The translations under genes were made by a program, and so were the position numbers. A DNA stretch of 64,000 nt from Aestuariivivens insulae (GTDB taxonomy: Bacteria > Bacteroidota > Bacteroidia > Flavobacteriales > Flavobacteriaceae). Of this stretch, positions 32,866 to 40,638 are shown piece after piece. Below the pieces are notes generated by a model. The model made no database searches and was not told the DNA's origin. It saw only the letters and a list, made by a program, of their open reading frames with translations. Location of the stretch: the NCBI RefSeq assembly GCF_022662195.1, contig NZ_JAKMCS010000001.1, positions 186,001 through 250,000 of the forward strand, in the 5' to 3' direction. Position 1 is the stretch's first letter. Each line of letters starts with the position of its first letter.

Positions 32866-33690
32866 TTAGAGGTTATAGAAATCTAGGGCATTGCCTCCCA
32901 TTATTTTCTTTTGGTCTTCTGAAGAAAAATGCGTTAAGTAATCTTGTATAATGTCTAATTGAGCTTCATATGATGCGGCAAGCAGGCAAACGGGCCAGTC
33001 TGAACCGTAGAGTAATCTATCTGTTCCAAAGGCTTCAAAAACAACATCTAAATAAGGTTTGAAGTCTGAAGGTGTCCAGTTATTAAAATCGGCTTCAGTA
33101 ACCATGCCTGATACTTTGCAATAGACGTTCGGAGCTTTTGAGAGTTCCATAATATCGTCCTTCCAGTTGCTTATTTTTTCATCTTTTATATAAGGCTTTG
33201 CAATATGGTCCACTACAAATTTTTGATTGGGGAATGAATTCACCAAAGCAATAGCTGCCTTTAGCTGCGGAGGAAAAACCAAGATGTCGTAAGTGAGGTT
33301 GAACTGGGCTAACTTGCTTATGCCATTCTGGAAATCTTTACCTAACATAAAGTCGTTGGGTTCTGCTTGAACGATATGGCGTATTCCTTTAAGTAATTTG
33401 TTATTTGAATAGGAAGCAAGCCTTTCCTCTACATTACTGGCTCTTAAGTCAATCCATCCTACCACGCCTTTAATAAAAGGGTTTTTGTTAGCCAGATTTA
33501 ATAAAAATTGGGTTTCTTCTTCCGATTGGTCGGCCTGAACGGCAACACATCCATCTATGGCATTTTTTTCAAGAATGGGTTGAAGGTCTTGGGGAAGAAA
33601 GTCTTTTCGAATCACTTCCATAGCATCGTCTATCCAAGCATCCCGAACGGGGTCGAATTTCCAAAAATGTTGATGGCTATCTATTTGCAT
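32866..33690 (-). CDS. amidohydrolase-family L-fuconolactonase
   Basis: The 274-aa protein is an amidohydrolase_2-type barrel: MQIDSHQHFWKFDP at the N-terminus (H-x-H), VDHIAKPYI in the middle, and RLLYGSDWPVC near residue 234 with the last metal-binding Asp. This family includes the lactonase that opens L-fuconolactone, the product of L-fucose dehydrogenase, to L-fuconate. Length and motifs fit. It is coupled to the sulfatase gene upstream (TAATG overlap) and to the GH29 gene downstream, and is cytoplasmic. A related lactone (rhamnonolactone, galactonolactone) cannot be excluded from the sequence alone. Confidence 0.9.
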   Translation of the reverse strand: MQIDSHQHFWKFDPVRDAWIDDAMEVIRKDFLPQDLQPILEKNAIDGCVAVQADQSEEETQFLLNLANKNPFIKGVVGWIDLRASNVEERLASYSNNKLLKGIRHIVQAEPNDFMLGKDFQNGISKLAQFNLTYDILVFPPQLKAAIALVNSFPNQKFVVDHIAKPYIKDEKISNWKDDIMELSKAPNVYCKVSGMVTEADFNNWTPSDFKPYLDVVFEAFGTDRLLYGSDWPVCLLAASYEAQLDIIQDYLTHFSSEDQKKIMGGNALDFYNL

Positions 33691-35150
33691 TAGATGAGGT
33701 CTTTATAAATGGATGTTAAATCTAATAAATCTCCTTTTTCCTTTTGTAATTCAACAAGCTCATTGAAAAGGGATTGTATTAAGGAGGCATTGTCTTTGTT
33801 TGATGAAATATCGTTTAATTCTAAGGGGTCGTTTTCTAGGTTGTACAATAGAATTTCCTTGGATTTGGGGTAGAGTATTAATTTGAAGTTGTCTTTTCTA
33901 ATCATACGTTGTGAACCCTTTTCATATACACCATAGATGCTTTTGTAATTACTTGTTGTTTCTTCGCCTTTTGCTAAGTTTAATAAGCTGTTAAATTCTA
34001 TATATTCGGGTTTTTGTACGCCAGCAATGTCTAGAGCAGTAGCCATAACGTCTTGCAAATATACGTCTGCATTAACTTTCTTGTTTTTGGGGAGGTTGGG
34101 GCCAACAATCATTAAGGGAACCCTCATGCTATGGTCGTACATGTTTTGTTTTCCCATAAGCCCATGTTCGCCTACAGACAATCCGTGGTCTGCAGTGAAA
34201 AAGATATAGGTATTTTTTTTTAGGCCTTTGGCTTCAAGAGTATTTATAATATCCTTTATTTGGTCATCAAGATGCGTTGTTAAAGCGTAATATTCTTGAC
34301 GGTTAACTTTAACGGCATATTCTGTTCTGGGAAATGGTGCTAATTTTTCATCCCTTAGGGTTTTGCCCGCTCCCATAATTTCAGCATAAGGATATTCGGG
34401 TAAAAAACTTTTGGGAACAGATACATCTTCCAGCGGGTACATGTCAACATATTCCTTTGGGGACTGTCTAGGATCATGAGGGGCGTTAAAAGCGACGTAC
34501 ATGAAAAAAGGTTGGTCTTTTTGGGACGCACTATCTATAAACGACACAGCATCTTCTTTTACCAACTCACTCCAATGCTTGCCACCTTTCCAATAGCCGC
34601 CAAATTCCTTTTTCCAAGGTTTCCAAAGGGTGTCGTTTTTACTTAGCGGACGGTTATAGCCTTCGGAGGTATCGAAAGGCATCCCCCTAAGGACGTGTCC
34701 TACGTGATTAAATATTTTTTCAGGCTTAGCTTCGACATGCCATTTTCCTGTCATGTAGGTGTCGTAGCCCTGTGTTTGCATTAATCTGGGCCATGTTTTG
34801 TCTAAGGATTCATTTTTAGCGTATTCACCAGAAATCTTTTGTGCTCGCCATATGGAACGCCCGCTTATAATCATTGCTCTAGAGGCTTGGCATATGGCTC
34901 CGTTCCAACCACCCATATTATAGGCATGTGTGAAAGTAACGCCTTCATTCACCAATTTATCCATAGCTGGTGTAATAATCTCTTTATTGCCCAGGGCATT
35001 CAAGGCCTTAAAACTTTGGTCGTCTGTAAATAAAAAAACAATATTGGGTTTTTTGTTTTTTTCATTTTGTGTAGACGGATTTTTAGGTTGTTGTTTGCAG
35101 CCTAAAAGTGTTATAATGATTGCTATTTTAAAAATGAATGAACGTCTCAT
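33690..35150 (-). CDS. S1 family (formylglycine) sulfatase, lipoprotein
   Basis: The 486-aa protein has a short lipoprotein signal (TLLGC, Cys18) and a type I sulfatase core: NIVFLFTDDQSFKAL with the DD pair, GAICQASRAMIISGR with Cys87 as the formylglycine residue (C-x-A-x-R form), TGKWHVEA, and FTADHGLSVGEHGLMGK. The overall order resembles iduronate- or choline-sulfatase-like members, but the substrate is unassigned. It would act outside the cytoplasm. It is translated together with the fuconolactonase (TAATG overlap at one end) and a Tat-type phosphatase (overlap at the other), inside the fucose operon. A sulfated fucose glycan is the natural reading. The formylglycine-generating enzyme must be elsewhere. 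Confidence 0.93.
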   Translation of the reverse strand: MRRSFIFKIAIIITLLGCKQQPKNPSTQNEKNKKPNIVFLFTDDQSFKALNALGNKEIITPAMDKLVNEGVTFTHAYNMGGWNGAICQASRAMIISGRSIWRAQKISGEYAKNESLDKTWPRLMQTQGYDTYMTGKWHVEAKPEKIFNHVGHVLRGMPFDTSEGYNRPLSKNDTLWKPWKKEFGGYWKGGKHWSELVKEDAVSFIDSASQKDQPFFMYVAFNAPHDPRQSPKEYVDMYPLEDVSVPKSFLPEYPYAEIMGAGKTLRDEKLAPFPRTEYAVKVNRQEYYALTTHLDDQIKDIINTLEAKGLKKNTYIFFTADHGLSVGEHGLMGKQNMYDHSMRVPLMIVGPNLPKNKKVNADVYLQDVMATALDIAGVQKPEYIEFNSLLNLAKGEETTSNYKSIYGVYEKGSQRMIRKDNFKLILYPKSKEILLYNLENDPLELNDISSNKDNASLIQSLFNELVELQKEKGDLLDLTSIYKDLI

Positions 35151-36127
35151 TATAGTTTCATTTTAAAGTTTGAAATGGTAGGTACAATGGGATCGTTGGG
35201 TAAAGATTGTGGGAGCCCCATTTCTTTGGGTCCTGGACCAACAAAAGTTGTTTTTTTGGGAGCAATAACGATACTGCCTTTTTTAATTTTTATAAAAGTA
35301 TACAATGGCTCTTTATATGGAATGGTATACTTAATCCACCCGTAAGCTTTGTCAATGTCTTTACTGTACCTTACGGTTTTATACTTATTGCCCACCCATC
35401 TATAGGAAGCACTATTGATTTGAACATAGTAAACCCCATTTATTTGGGTCATATAATCGGTATGGGTATGTCCGCTTATGCAGCACATTACTTTTTTAAA
35501 TCCCGCTTCTTTGTTTGCATTTTCAATGATTTGGCGGATTTCCTTCATATTGGCCACACCATCCGATTCCAATTCTAAGGTTTGATGGCTAAAAATTATG
35601 GTTGGTTTATCCGTTTGTTTTAAATCATCAATAAGCCATTGTTTTTGGGCCTCTCCAATATAGCGATTATAGCCAGACCACGGTTTGGGGTTTGGGTCGT
35701 TACCATCTAAAACTATAAAATGGACTCCTTTTTTATCGAAAGCATAATAGTTTTTGGGCATGCCCCAATAGGCTTTGGTTTGGGCCCGGGTAAAGCCCCC
35801 ATCGGTATCATGATTGCCCAAGACATGGTATTTGTCCCCTTTATAACTGTTCCAAATATTTAAAAAGGGTTTGTTGTAATCGTAGGGTCTACAGAAGTCA
35901 CCTAATTGTAAAATAAAATCCAGGTCTTTTTTAGAAGCAGCAGTAATAAAATCCTGTAACCTGTAATCGGCGTCATGCATGATGTCTTTATGTACATCGG
36001 CAATCAATCCAAATTCGATAGGTTTTCTTTTCGAATCTAAAGAAAAAACATCAATGGGCAGGGTAAAGGCGACCCCAGCGAGTGAAGTCGATTTTATAAA
36101 CGTTCTTCTATTTATTTTACTGCCCAT
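35150..36127 (-). CDS. Tat-exported calcineurin-like metallophosphatase
   Basis: The 325-aa protein has a twin-arginine signal (NRRTFIKSTSLAGVAF) and calcineurin-type metal motifs: IADVHKDI, LQLGDFCRP, GNHDTDGGF, IIFSHQTLE and SGHTHTDYM. These give the D-x-H, G-D, G-N-H-D, H and G-H-x-H ligands. It is therefore a periplasmic dimetal phosphoesterase. It lies between the sulfatase (overlapping) and the FAH-family gene (7 bases) in the fucose operon. A dephosphorylating role on sugar or nucleotide is possible; its location suggests a substituent on the glycan. I do not know the target, and no signature identifies one. Confidence 0.88.
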   Translation of the reverse strand: MGSKINRRTFIKSTSLAGVAFTLPIDVFSLDSKRKPIEFGLIADVHKDIMHDADYRLQDFITAASKKDLDFILQLGDFCRPYDYNKPFLNIWNSYKGDKYHVLGNHDTDGGFTRAQTKAYWGMPKNYYAFDKKGVHFIVLDGNDPNPKPWSGYNRYIGEAQKQWLIDDLKQTDKPTIIFSHQTLELESDGVANMKEIRQIIENANKEAGFKKVMCCISGHTHTDYMTQINGVYYVQINSASYRWVGNKYKTVRYSKDIDKAYGWIKYTIPYKEPLYTFIKIKKGSIVIAPKKTTFVGPGPKEMGLPQSLPNDPIVPTISNFKMKL

Positions 36128-36134
36128 ATTTGTT

Positions 36135-36992
36135 CTAGCCTTTATATGCTTGCGCTACTTGTTTAGAAGTACCTAATCCTTCAATGCCCAGTTCCATAAC
36201 ATCCCCTGGTTTTAGGTAGATAGGTGGATTGAACCCTAAGCCAACGCCAAAGGGTGTTCCGGTAGATATAATATCTCCAGGAAGTAAGGTCATAAACTGC
36301 GAGATATATGAAACAACTTCTTCCACATTGAAAATGAAATCGGAAGTTGAAGAGTTCTGTAGCTCTTTACCGTTTACTTTCAGCCATAGGTTAAGGTTGT
36401 TTGGGTTTGGGATTTCATCTTTTGTAGCAATAAATGGCCCTACAGGAGCGAAGGTGTCACAACCTTTTCCTTTACACCATTGGCCTTCTTTTTCTATTTG
36501 GTAAGCGCGTTCAGAAATATCGTTGTGCAGCACATAACCTGCTATGTGGTTATAGGCATCTTCTTTTTCTACATACGATGCTTTTTTACCAATAACGATA
36601 GCCAGCTCTACTTCCCAATCTGTTTTTTCACTGCCTTTAGGGATGATAACATCGTCGTTAGGTCCTACTAATGCTGAAGTGGCCTTAAAGAACAGTACGG
36701 GTTCTTTTGGTATTGCCATGCCTGCTTCTTCGGCATGTTTTGCATAGTTTAAGCCTACACAAACTATTTTTGAAGGCCGTGTTAACGGAACTCCCAAGCG
36801 AACGGAATCGTCCACTTTAGGACAGCTGTCTTGATGTTTGCTTAACCAATCCTGAAGGCGTTCCAAGCCATCTCCACCAAAAAAATCTTCATTATAATCT
36901 TGACCAAAACCAGAAACGTCAATGCGTGTTCCTTCCTCTAATTGTACTCCTGGTTTTTCTTGCCCTTCGGCTCCAAATCTTATTAATTTCAT
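36135..36992 (-). CDS. FAH-family 2,4-diketo-3-deoxy-L-fuconate hydrolase
   Basis: The 285-aa protein belongs to the fumarylacetoacetate hydrolase family: IVCVGLNYAKHAEEAG, then SEKTDWEVELAIVIGKKA with the metal-binding acidic residues, GCDTFAPVGPFIAT, and IISTGTPFGVGLGF. In the non-phosphorylating L-fucose pathway this enzyme cleaves 2,4-diketo-3-deoxy-L-fuconate into pyruvate and L-lactate. The length fits. Its neighbours (a KDF-dehydrogenase-like SDR 16 bases upstream, a dehydratase beyond it, and lactate-oxidation genes in the same run) match that step exactly, so I prefer it over a generic acylpyruvate hydrolase. It is cytoplasmic, with no signal peptide. Confidence 0.9.
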   Translation of the reverse strand: MKLIRFGAEGQEKPGVQLEEGTRIDVSGFGQDYNEDFFGGDGLERLQDWLSKHQDSCPKVDDSVRLGVPLTRPSKIVCVGLNYAKHAEEAGMAIPKEPVLFFKATSALVGPNDDVIIPKGSEKTDWEVELAIVIGKKASYVEKEDAYNHIAGYVLHNDISERAYQIEKEGQWCKGKGCDTFAPVGPFIATKDEIPNPNNLNLWLKVNGKELQNSSTSDFIFNVEEVVSYISQFMTLLPGDIISTGTPFGVGLGFNPPIYLKPGDVMELGIEGLGTSKQVAQAYKG

Positions 36993-37008
36993 TTGTTATT
37001 ATTTTCGT

Positions 37009-37788
37009 TTATCCGTTTAATTTAATAAATCCACCATCGATAGGAAAGTCTGTTCCGGTAATAAAAGATGCTTCATCCGAACAGAGGTATAAGGCTAAAT
37101 TGGCAATTTCTTCTGGTTTGCCCATGCGTCCTATAGGTTGTGTTTTTGATAAGTTTGCAAACATTTCGTCTTCTTTGCCGGGGTAATTTTTTTTAATGAA
37201 TCCATCAACAAAAGGCGTGTGTACCCTAGCAGGTGAAATGCAGTTGCATCGAATACCATCATTTACATAATCTTTGGCAATAGAATAGGTCATGGTTAGT
37301 GCAGCGCCTTTAGACATGGAATATGCAAAGCGGTCTGAAATACCTACCGAAGAGGCTATTGAGGCCATATTAATAATAACGCCGCCACCTTGCTGCTTCA
37401 TTATTGGAACTACAGCATGAGCACAGTTGTAAACGCCTTTAACATTTACATTATAAATGCGGTCAAGATCTTCTTCTTTGGTGTTTTCTATATTCCCCAC
37501 GTGGGCGATACCTGCATTGTTTATAAGAATATCTATGTTATGGTTTTTAGATATGCTAGTAATGGTATCCATAACTTGTTGGTGATTGGATACATCGCAT
37601 TGATAAAAGTTGACTTTACCGCCTTCTTCTATGATGTTGTTTGCCATTCGCTCGCCACTTTCGGCATTAAATTCCAGAATGTGCACATGTGCGCCTTGTT
37701 GTGCAAATGTGATTGACATGGCTTCGCCAATACCACTGGCTCCTCCAGTAATAATTGCAGATTTTCCTTCTAAACTAAATTTCGACAT
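37009..37788 (-). CDS. SDR family 2-keto-3-deoxy-L-fuconate dehydrogenase
   Basis: The 259-aa protein has a complete SDR set: TGGASGIG (14-21), NNAGIAHVG, Ser143, and Tyr156-S-M-S-Lys160. In contrast to the other SDR of this operon, the catalytic Lys is present. Family and context suggest oxidation of 2-keto-3-deoxy-L-fuconate at C4 with NAD+, giving the diketo acid for the adjacent FAH hydrolase. It lies between that gene and the UxaA-type dehydratase, the order of steps in the pathway. Other SDR reductases share the same motifs, so the substrate is assigned by neighbourhood. Confidence 0.88.
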   Translation of the reverse strand: MSKFSLEGKSAIITGGASGIGEAMSITFAQQGAHVHILEFNAESGERMANNIIEEGGKVNFYQCDVSNHQQVMDTITSISKNHNIDILINNAGIAHVGNIENTKEEDLDRIYNVNVKGVYNCAHAVVPIMKQQGGGVIINMASIASSVGISDRFAYSMSKGAALTMTYSIAKDYVNDGIRCNCISPARVHTPFVDGFIKKNYPGKEDEMFANLSKTQPIGRMGKPEEIANLALYLCSDEASFITGTDFPIDGGFIKLNG

Positions 37789-37800
37789 TTTGTTTTTGTT

Positions 37801-39462
37801 TTATAGTGACATTCCTCGTTTCCAGGGAATGAAATCGTCTTGGTTTAATTGTCTTGCCTTGGTTTGTTTACCACTGGCGACTTCAATAACATAGTCCAGT
37901 AAAGCTTCACCAGTTTCTTCAATTGTTGTTGATCCTTCAATGATACCTCCCGAATCAAAATCGATAATATCCTCCATTTTATTAAACAATGTCGTGTTTG
38001 AGGATACCTTTACTACTGGAGTGATTGGGTTGCCAGTTGGGGTTCCCAATCCAGTTGTAAATAAAATAACGTTACATCCAGACCCAGCTAATGCGGTGGT
38101 AGACTCAACATCATTACCAGGGGTGCACAAAAGGTTTAGTCCTGGTTTTATAATTTGTTCGGTATAATCCAATACGTCTTCAATAGGTGAGGTGCCTCCT
38201 TTTTTAGCAGCTCCGGCCGATTTAATAGCATCTGTAATCAACCCGTCTTTAATGTTTCCCGGTGAGGGATTCATTGAAAAAGCTGCTCCTAAAACCCCCG
38301 CTTTTGCATTATAGACAGCCATGATTTGAGAAAATTTTTCTGCCTTTTCAGCGCTTGTACATCTATTAATCAATTCTTGCTCAACCCCATTTAGCTCTGG
38401 AAATTCAGATAAAACAGTAGTGCCTCCCAGGGCCACTATCAAATCGGAAACATAACCCAATGTTGGATTTGCAGAAATTCCTGAAAAGCCATCAGATCCG
38501 CCACATTCTAAACCAATAACCAATTTACTTAAATTTGCTGGCTTTCTTTCTATTTTGTTCGCTTCTATTAAGCCTACAAATGTTTTTTTAACAGCTTCGG
38601 CCAACAAGGCTTTTTCGGATGGCGAATTTTGTTGTTCTAAAATATATACAGGTTTTTGAAGGTTAGGCGCCATTTTTTCCAAAGCTTCTTGTAGAATGCT
38701 CACTTGTGCATGTTGACAACCTAAACTTAAAACGGTGGCACCTGCAACATTAGGATTATTGATATAGCCCGCTAATAAATGGCATAGTGCAATAGCATCT
38801 GATGTGGCTCCACCACAACCCCCTTCGTGGGTTAAAAACTTAATGCCGTCGACATTAGGGAACAAAAGGCTTTTGTAGCTTTCTTCGGTTTCCTTTAAAA
38901 TGTCCTTATCCAAAAGCGCTTGGTTTGATGCACCAGATTTGTAGTCGGCAATTAAAGTATCTACATCCAATCTAAGATGCTGTTTTTTGCCAAACCCTAA
39001 CTTTTCTACTAAGGCCTCTTTTAAAACAGTTACATTTCTGTTTTGACAAAATACCAAAGGGATAATTAGCCAATTATTTTCGGTGCCTACTTTGCCGTCT
39101 GCTCTATGGTAACCATTAAATGTTTTATTTACAAATTTTGAGACGTTTGGTGCGCTCCATGATTTTGAAGCTTTTAGGTCTTTTGTTTTGTAGGGTTCGG
39201 TATCGTGCTCTAGATTAGAGGTGCTAATTAAATCACCTTTAGCAATTTTCTTTTTGGCTTTCCCTACCAATACCCCATACATATATACTTTATCACCTTC
39301 TTCTAAGGTCTCGGTAACAAATTTGTGTTTCGCTGCTATGTAGTTTTGAATGGTATAGGTTTGATTTTCAAATGTGATCTGTGTCCCTTTTTCCAAATTG
39401 GTTAAAGCAACTAGCACATTGTCTTTGTCGTGTATTTTAAGTACTTTTTGGTGGTTATTCAT
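37801..39462 (-). CDS. UxaA/altronate dehydratase-family protein, probable L-fuconate dehydratase
   Basis: The 553-aa protein has an N-terminal SAF-like domain (about 10-85: DNVLVALTNLEKGTQI) and the long UxaA core: FNGYHRADGKVGTENNW, GCGGATSDAIALC, LSLGCQHAQV, LECGGSDGFSGISANPTLG, and LLCTPGNDVESTTALAGSG. Cys and His residues that bind iron in this family are present. UxaA-type enzymes dehydrate altronate or galactarate. In this operon the needed step is L-fuconate to 2-keto-3-deoxy-L-fuconate, usually done by an unrelated enolase-superfamily enzyme; no such gene is seen. The likely role is therefore a non-homologous replacement. It is the first gene of the operon, with 170 bases of upstream DNA before the AraC gene. 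Confidence 0.85.
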   Translation of the reverse strand: MNNHQKVLKIHDKDNVLVALTNLEKGTQITFENQTYTIQNYIAAKHKFVTETLEEGDKVYMYGVLVGKAKKKIAKGDLISTSNLEHDTEPYKTKDLKASKSWSAPNVSKFVNKTFNGYHRADGKVGTENNWLIIPLVFCQNRNVTVLKEALVEKLGFGKKQHLRLDVDTLIADYKSGASNQALLDKDILKETEESYKSLLFPNVDGIKFLTHEGGCGGATSDAIALCHLLAGYINNPNVAGATVLSLGCQHAQVSILQEALEKMAPNLQKPVYILEQQNSPSEKALLAEAVKKTFVGLIEANKIERKPANLSKLVIGLECGGSDGFSGISANPTLGYVSDLIVALGGTTVLSEFPELNGVEQELINRCTSAEKAEKFSQIMAVYNAKAGVLGAAFSMNPSPGNIKDGLITDAIKSAGAAKKGGTSPIEDVLDYTEQIIKPGLNLLCTPGNDVESTTALAGSGCNVILFTTGLGTPTGNPITPVVKVSSNTTLFNKMEDIIDFDSGGIIEGSTTIEETGEALLDYVIEVASGKQTKARQLNQDDFIPWKRGMSL

Positions 39463-39632
39463 TTAATTTTGGTTGAAAATATCTTCAATACAATAGTACA
39501 ATCAACCCTTCATAATAGCTTGCTAAATTTCTACCTTTATTTGTATTTTTTTTGCTTGTTGGGCCATTGTGTAGTGTTTTGAAGTTAGAATATACAAATA
39601 AAGAGAGGAAAGGGTTTTGTGCTAAGTTTTAT

Positions 39633-40505
39633 CTATATACTGTTTTTGACATGTAATTTAACGTACTCTGTTGGAGAGTATTTCATGGTTTTTTTAAATT
39701 GCCTGTTGAAATTGGAAATATTATTAAACCCAGATTCGAAGCATATTTCTGAAACGTTACTTTTGTTTTCTATTAACAGTTTGCAAGAGTAGCCAATACG
39801 TACTTCATTTAAATATTCACTAAATGTCTTTCTGTTAACACGTTTAAAAAACCTACTAAATGCAGAAGGATTCATGCAGGCAACCCCAGCTACATCATTA
39901 AGGGTGATGTCTTCCTTAAAGTTTTTAATGATGTACTCATACACTTTTTCTAAATTCTTTTTTCCAGTAATTTCAAAAGAATTTATAAAACCACTACTGG
40001 ATAATAACCTGTAATCTTTGTGTTGGGATAAGTGGTGTAGGATTTTAAAAAACCTAATGGTCTTGCCAAAACTATCTAGTTTATTAATGCCCTTTATCCA
40101 TTTGGTGACCAGTTTTAAATCGCCCGAAAACTTAATGCCATGTTTGGCCCGATCAATTAATTCTTTAATCGATTTCATTTCAGGCATGTTTAAGAATGCT
40201 TCGCCTGCAAAGTGTTCCTTAAAATGAATGGAAATGGCTTTGGCTTTTAATTTTGAATCTTTTTCAAAATATTCTTTATCATTAAGCCACATATGGGGCA
40301 GGTTTTTGCCTATTAAAATGATATCGCCTTTACTAAACTGTTCAATGTTGTCGCCTATAAAGCGGGTACCATTACTTTCTAAAATAACGACCAATTCCAA
40401 CTCTGGATGATAGTGCCATACTTTTAGGAAGTATGGATAGCTTTTTTCACCTATCAACAGGGAATCGTTGCTTAAACTACTTCTGTCTAATAAATGAAGT
40501 TTCAT
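39633..40505 (-). CDS. AraC-family regulator with cupin-type sensor domain
   Basis: The 290-aa protein has an N-terminal cupin-like sensing domain (WHYHPELELVVIL, then GDIILIGKNLPHMW) and a C-terminal double HTH of the AraC type (about 190-285: EDITLNDVAGVACMNPSAF, FKRVNRKTFSEYLNEVRIG, and ESGFNNISNFNRQFKKTMKYSP). It would bind a sugar or acid and activate nearby promoters. It sits between the dehydratase-led catabolic operon and the GH20/FucP pair, all on the minus strand, so it is the natural regulator of L-fucose use. The inducer is not known. Its 133-base upstream region contains the terminator of the GH20 transcript. Confidence 0.93.
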   Translation of the reverse strand: MKLHLLDRSSLSNDSLLIGEKSYPYFLKVWHYHPELELVVILESNGTRFIGDNIEQFSKGDIILIGKNLPHMWLNDKEYFEKDSKLKAKAISIHFKEHFAGEAFLNMPEMKSIKELIDRAKHGIKFSGDLKLVTKWIKGINKLDSFGKTIRFFKILHHLSQHKDYRLLSSSGFINSFEITGKKNLEKVYEYIIKNFKEDITLNDVAGVACMNPSAFSRFFKRVNRKTFSEYLNEVRIGYSCKLLIENKSNVSEICFESGFNNISNFNRQFKKTMKYSPTEYVKLHVKNSI

Positions 40506-40572
40506 ATGGAAGTATGATTTTAAATAACCCCGTTAATATAGGTATAAATTTGTGTTTTTTTTGTAAAAATAA

Positions 40573-40618
40573 CAAAAAAAAGCAATAAAAGTATTGTTTA
40601 TAAATACTCTTATTGCTT
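40573..40618 (-). terminator. rho-independent terminator of the FucP-GH20 transcript
   Basis: Read on the minus strand, a 15-bp stem (agcaataagagtatt / aatacttttattgct, one mismatch) is followed by a run of eight Ts. It starts 21 bases after the GH20 stop and separates that transcript from the AraC gene. Confidence 0.85.
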
Positions 40619-40638
40619 AAACTAACAACTAAATCAAA

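Noticed and set aside
39463-39632. A recognisable Bacteroidota promoter for the fucose operon
   Set aside because: I found no paired -33 TTTG and -7 TAnnTTTG at suitable spacing on the minus strand, so no promoter is called.
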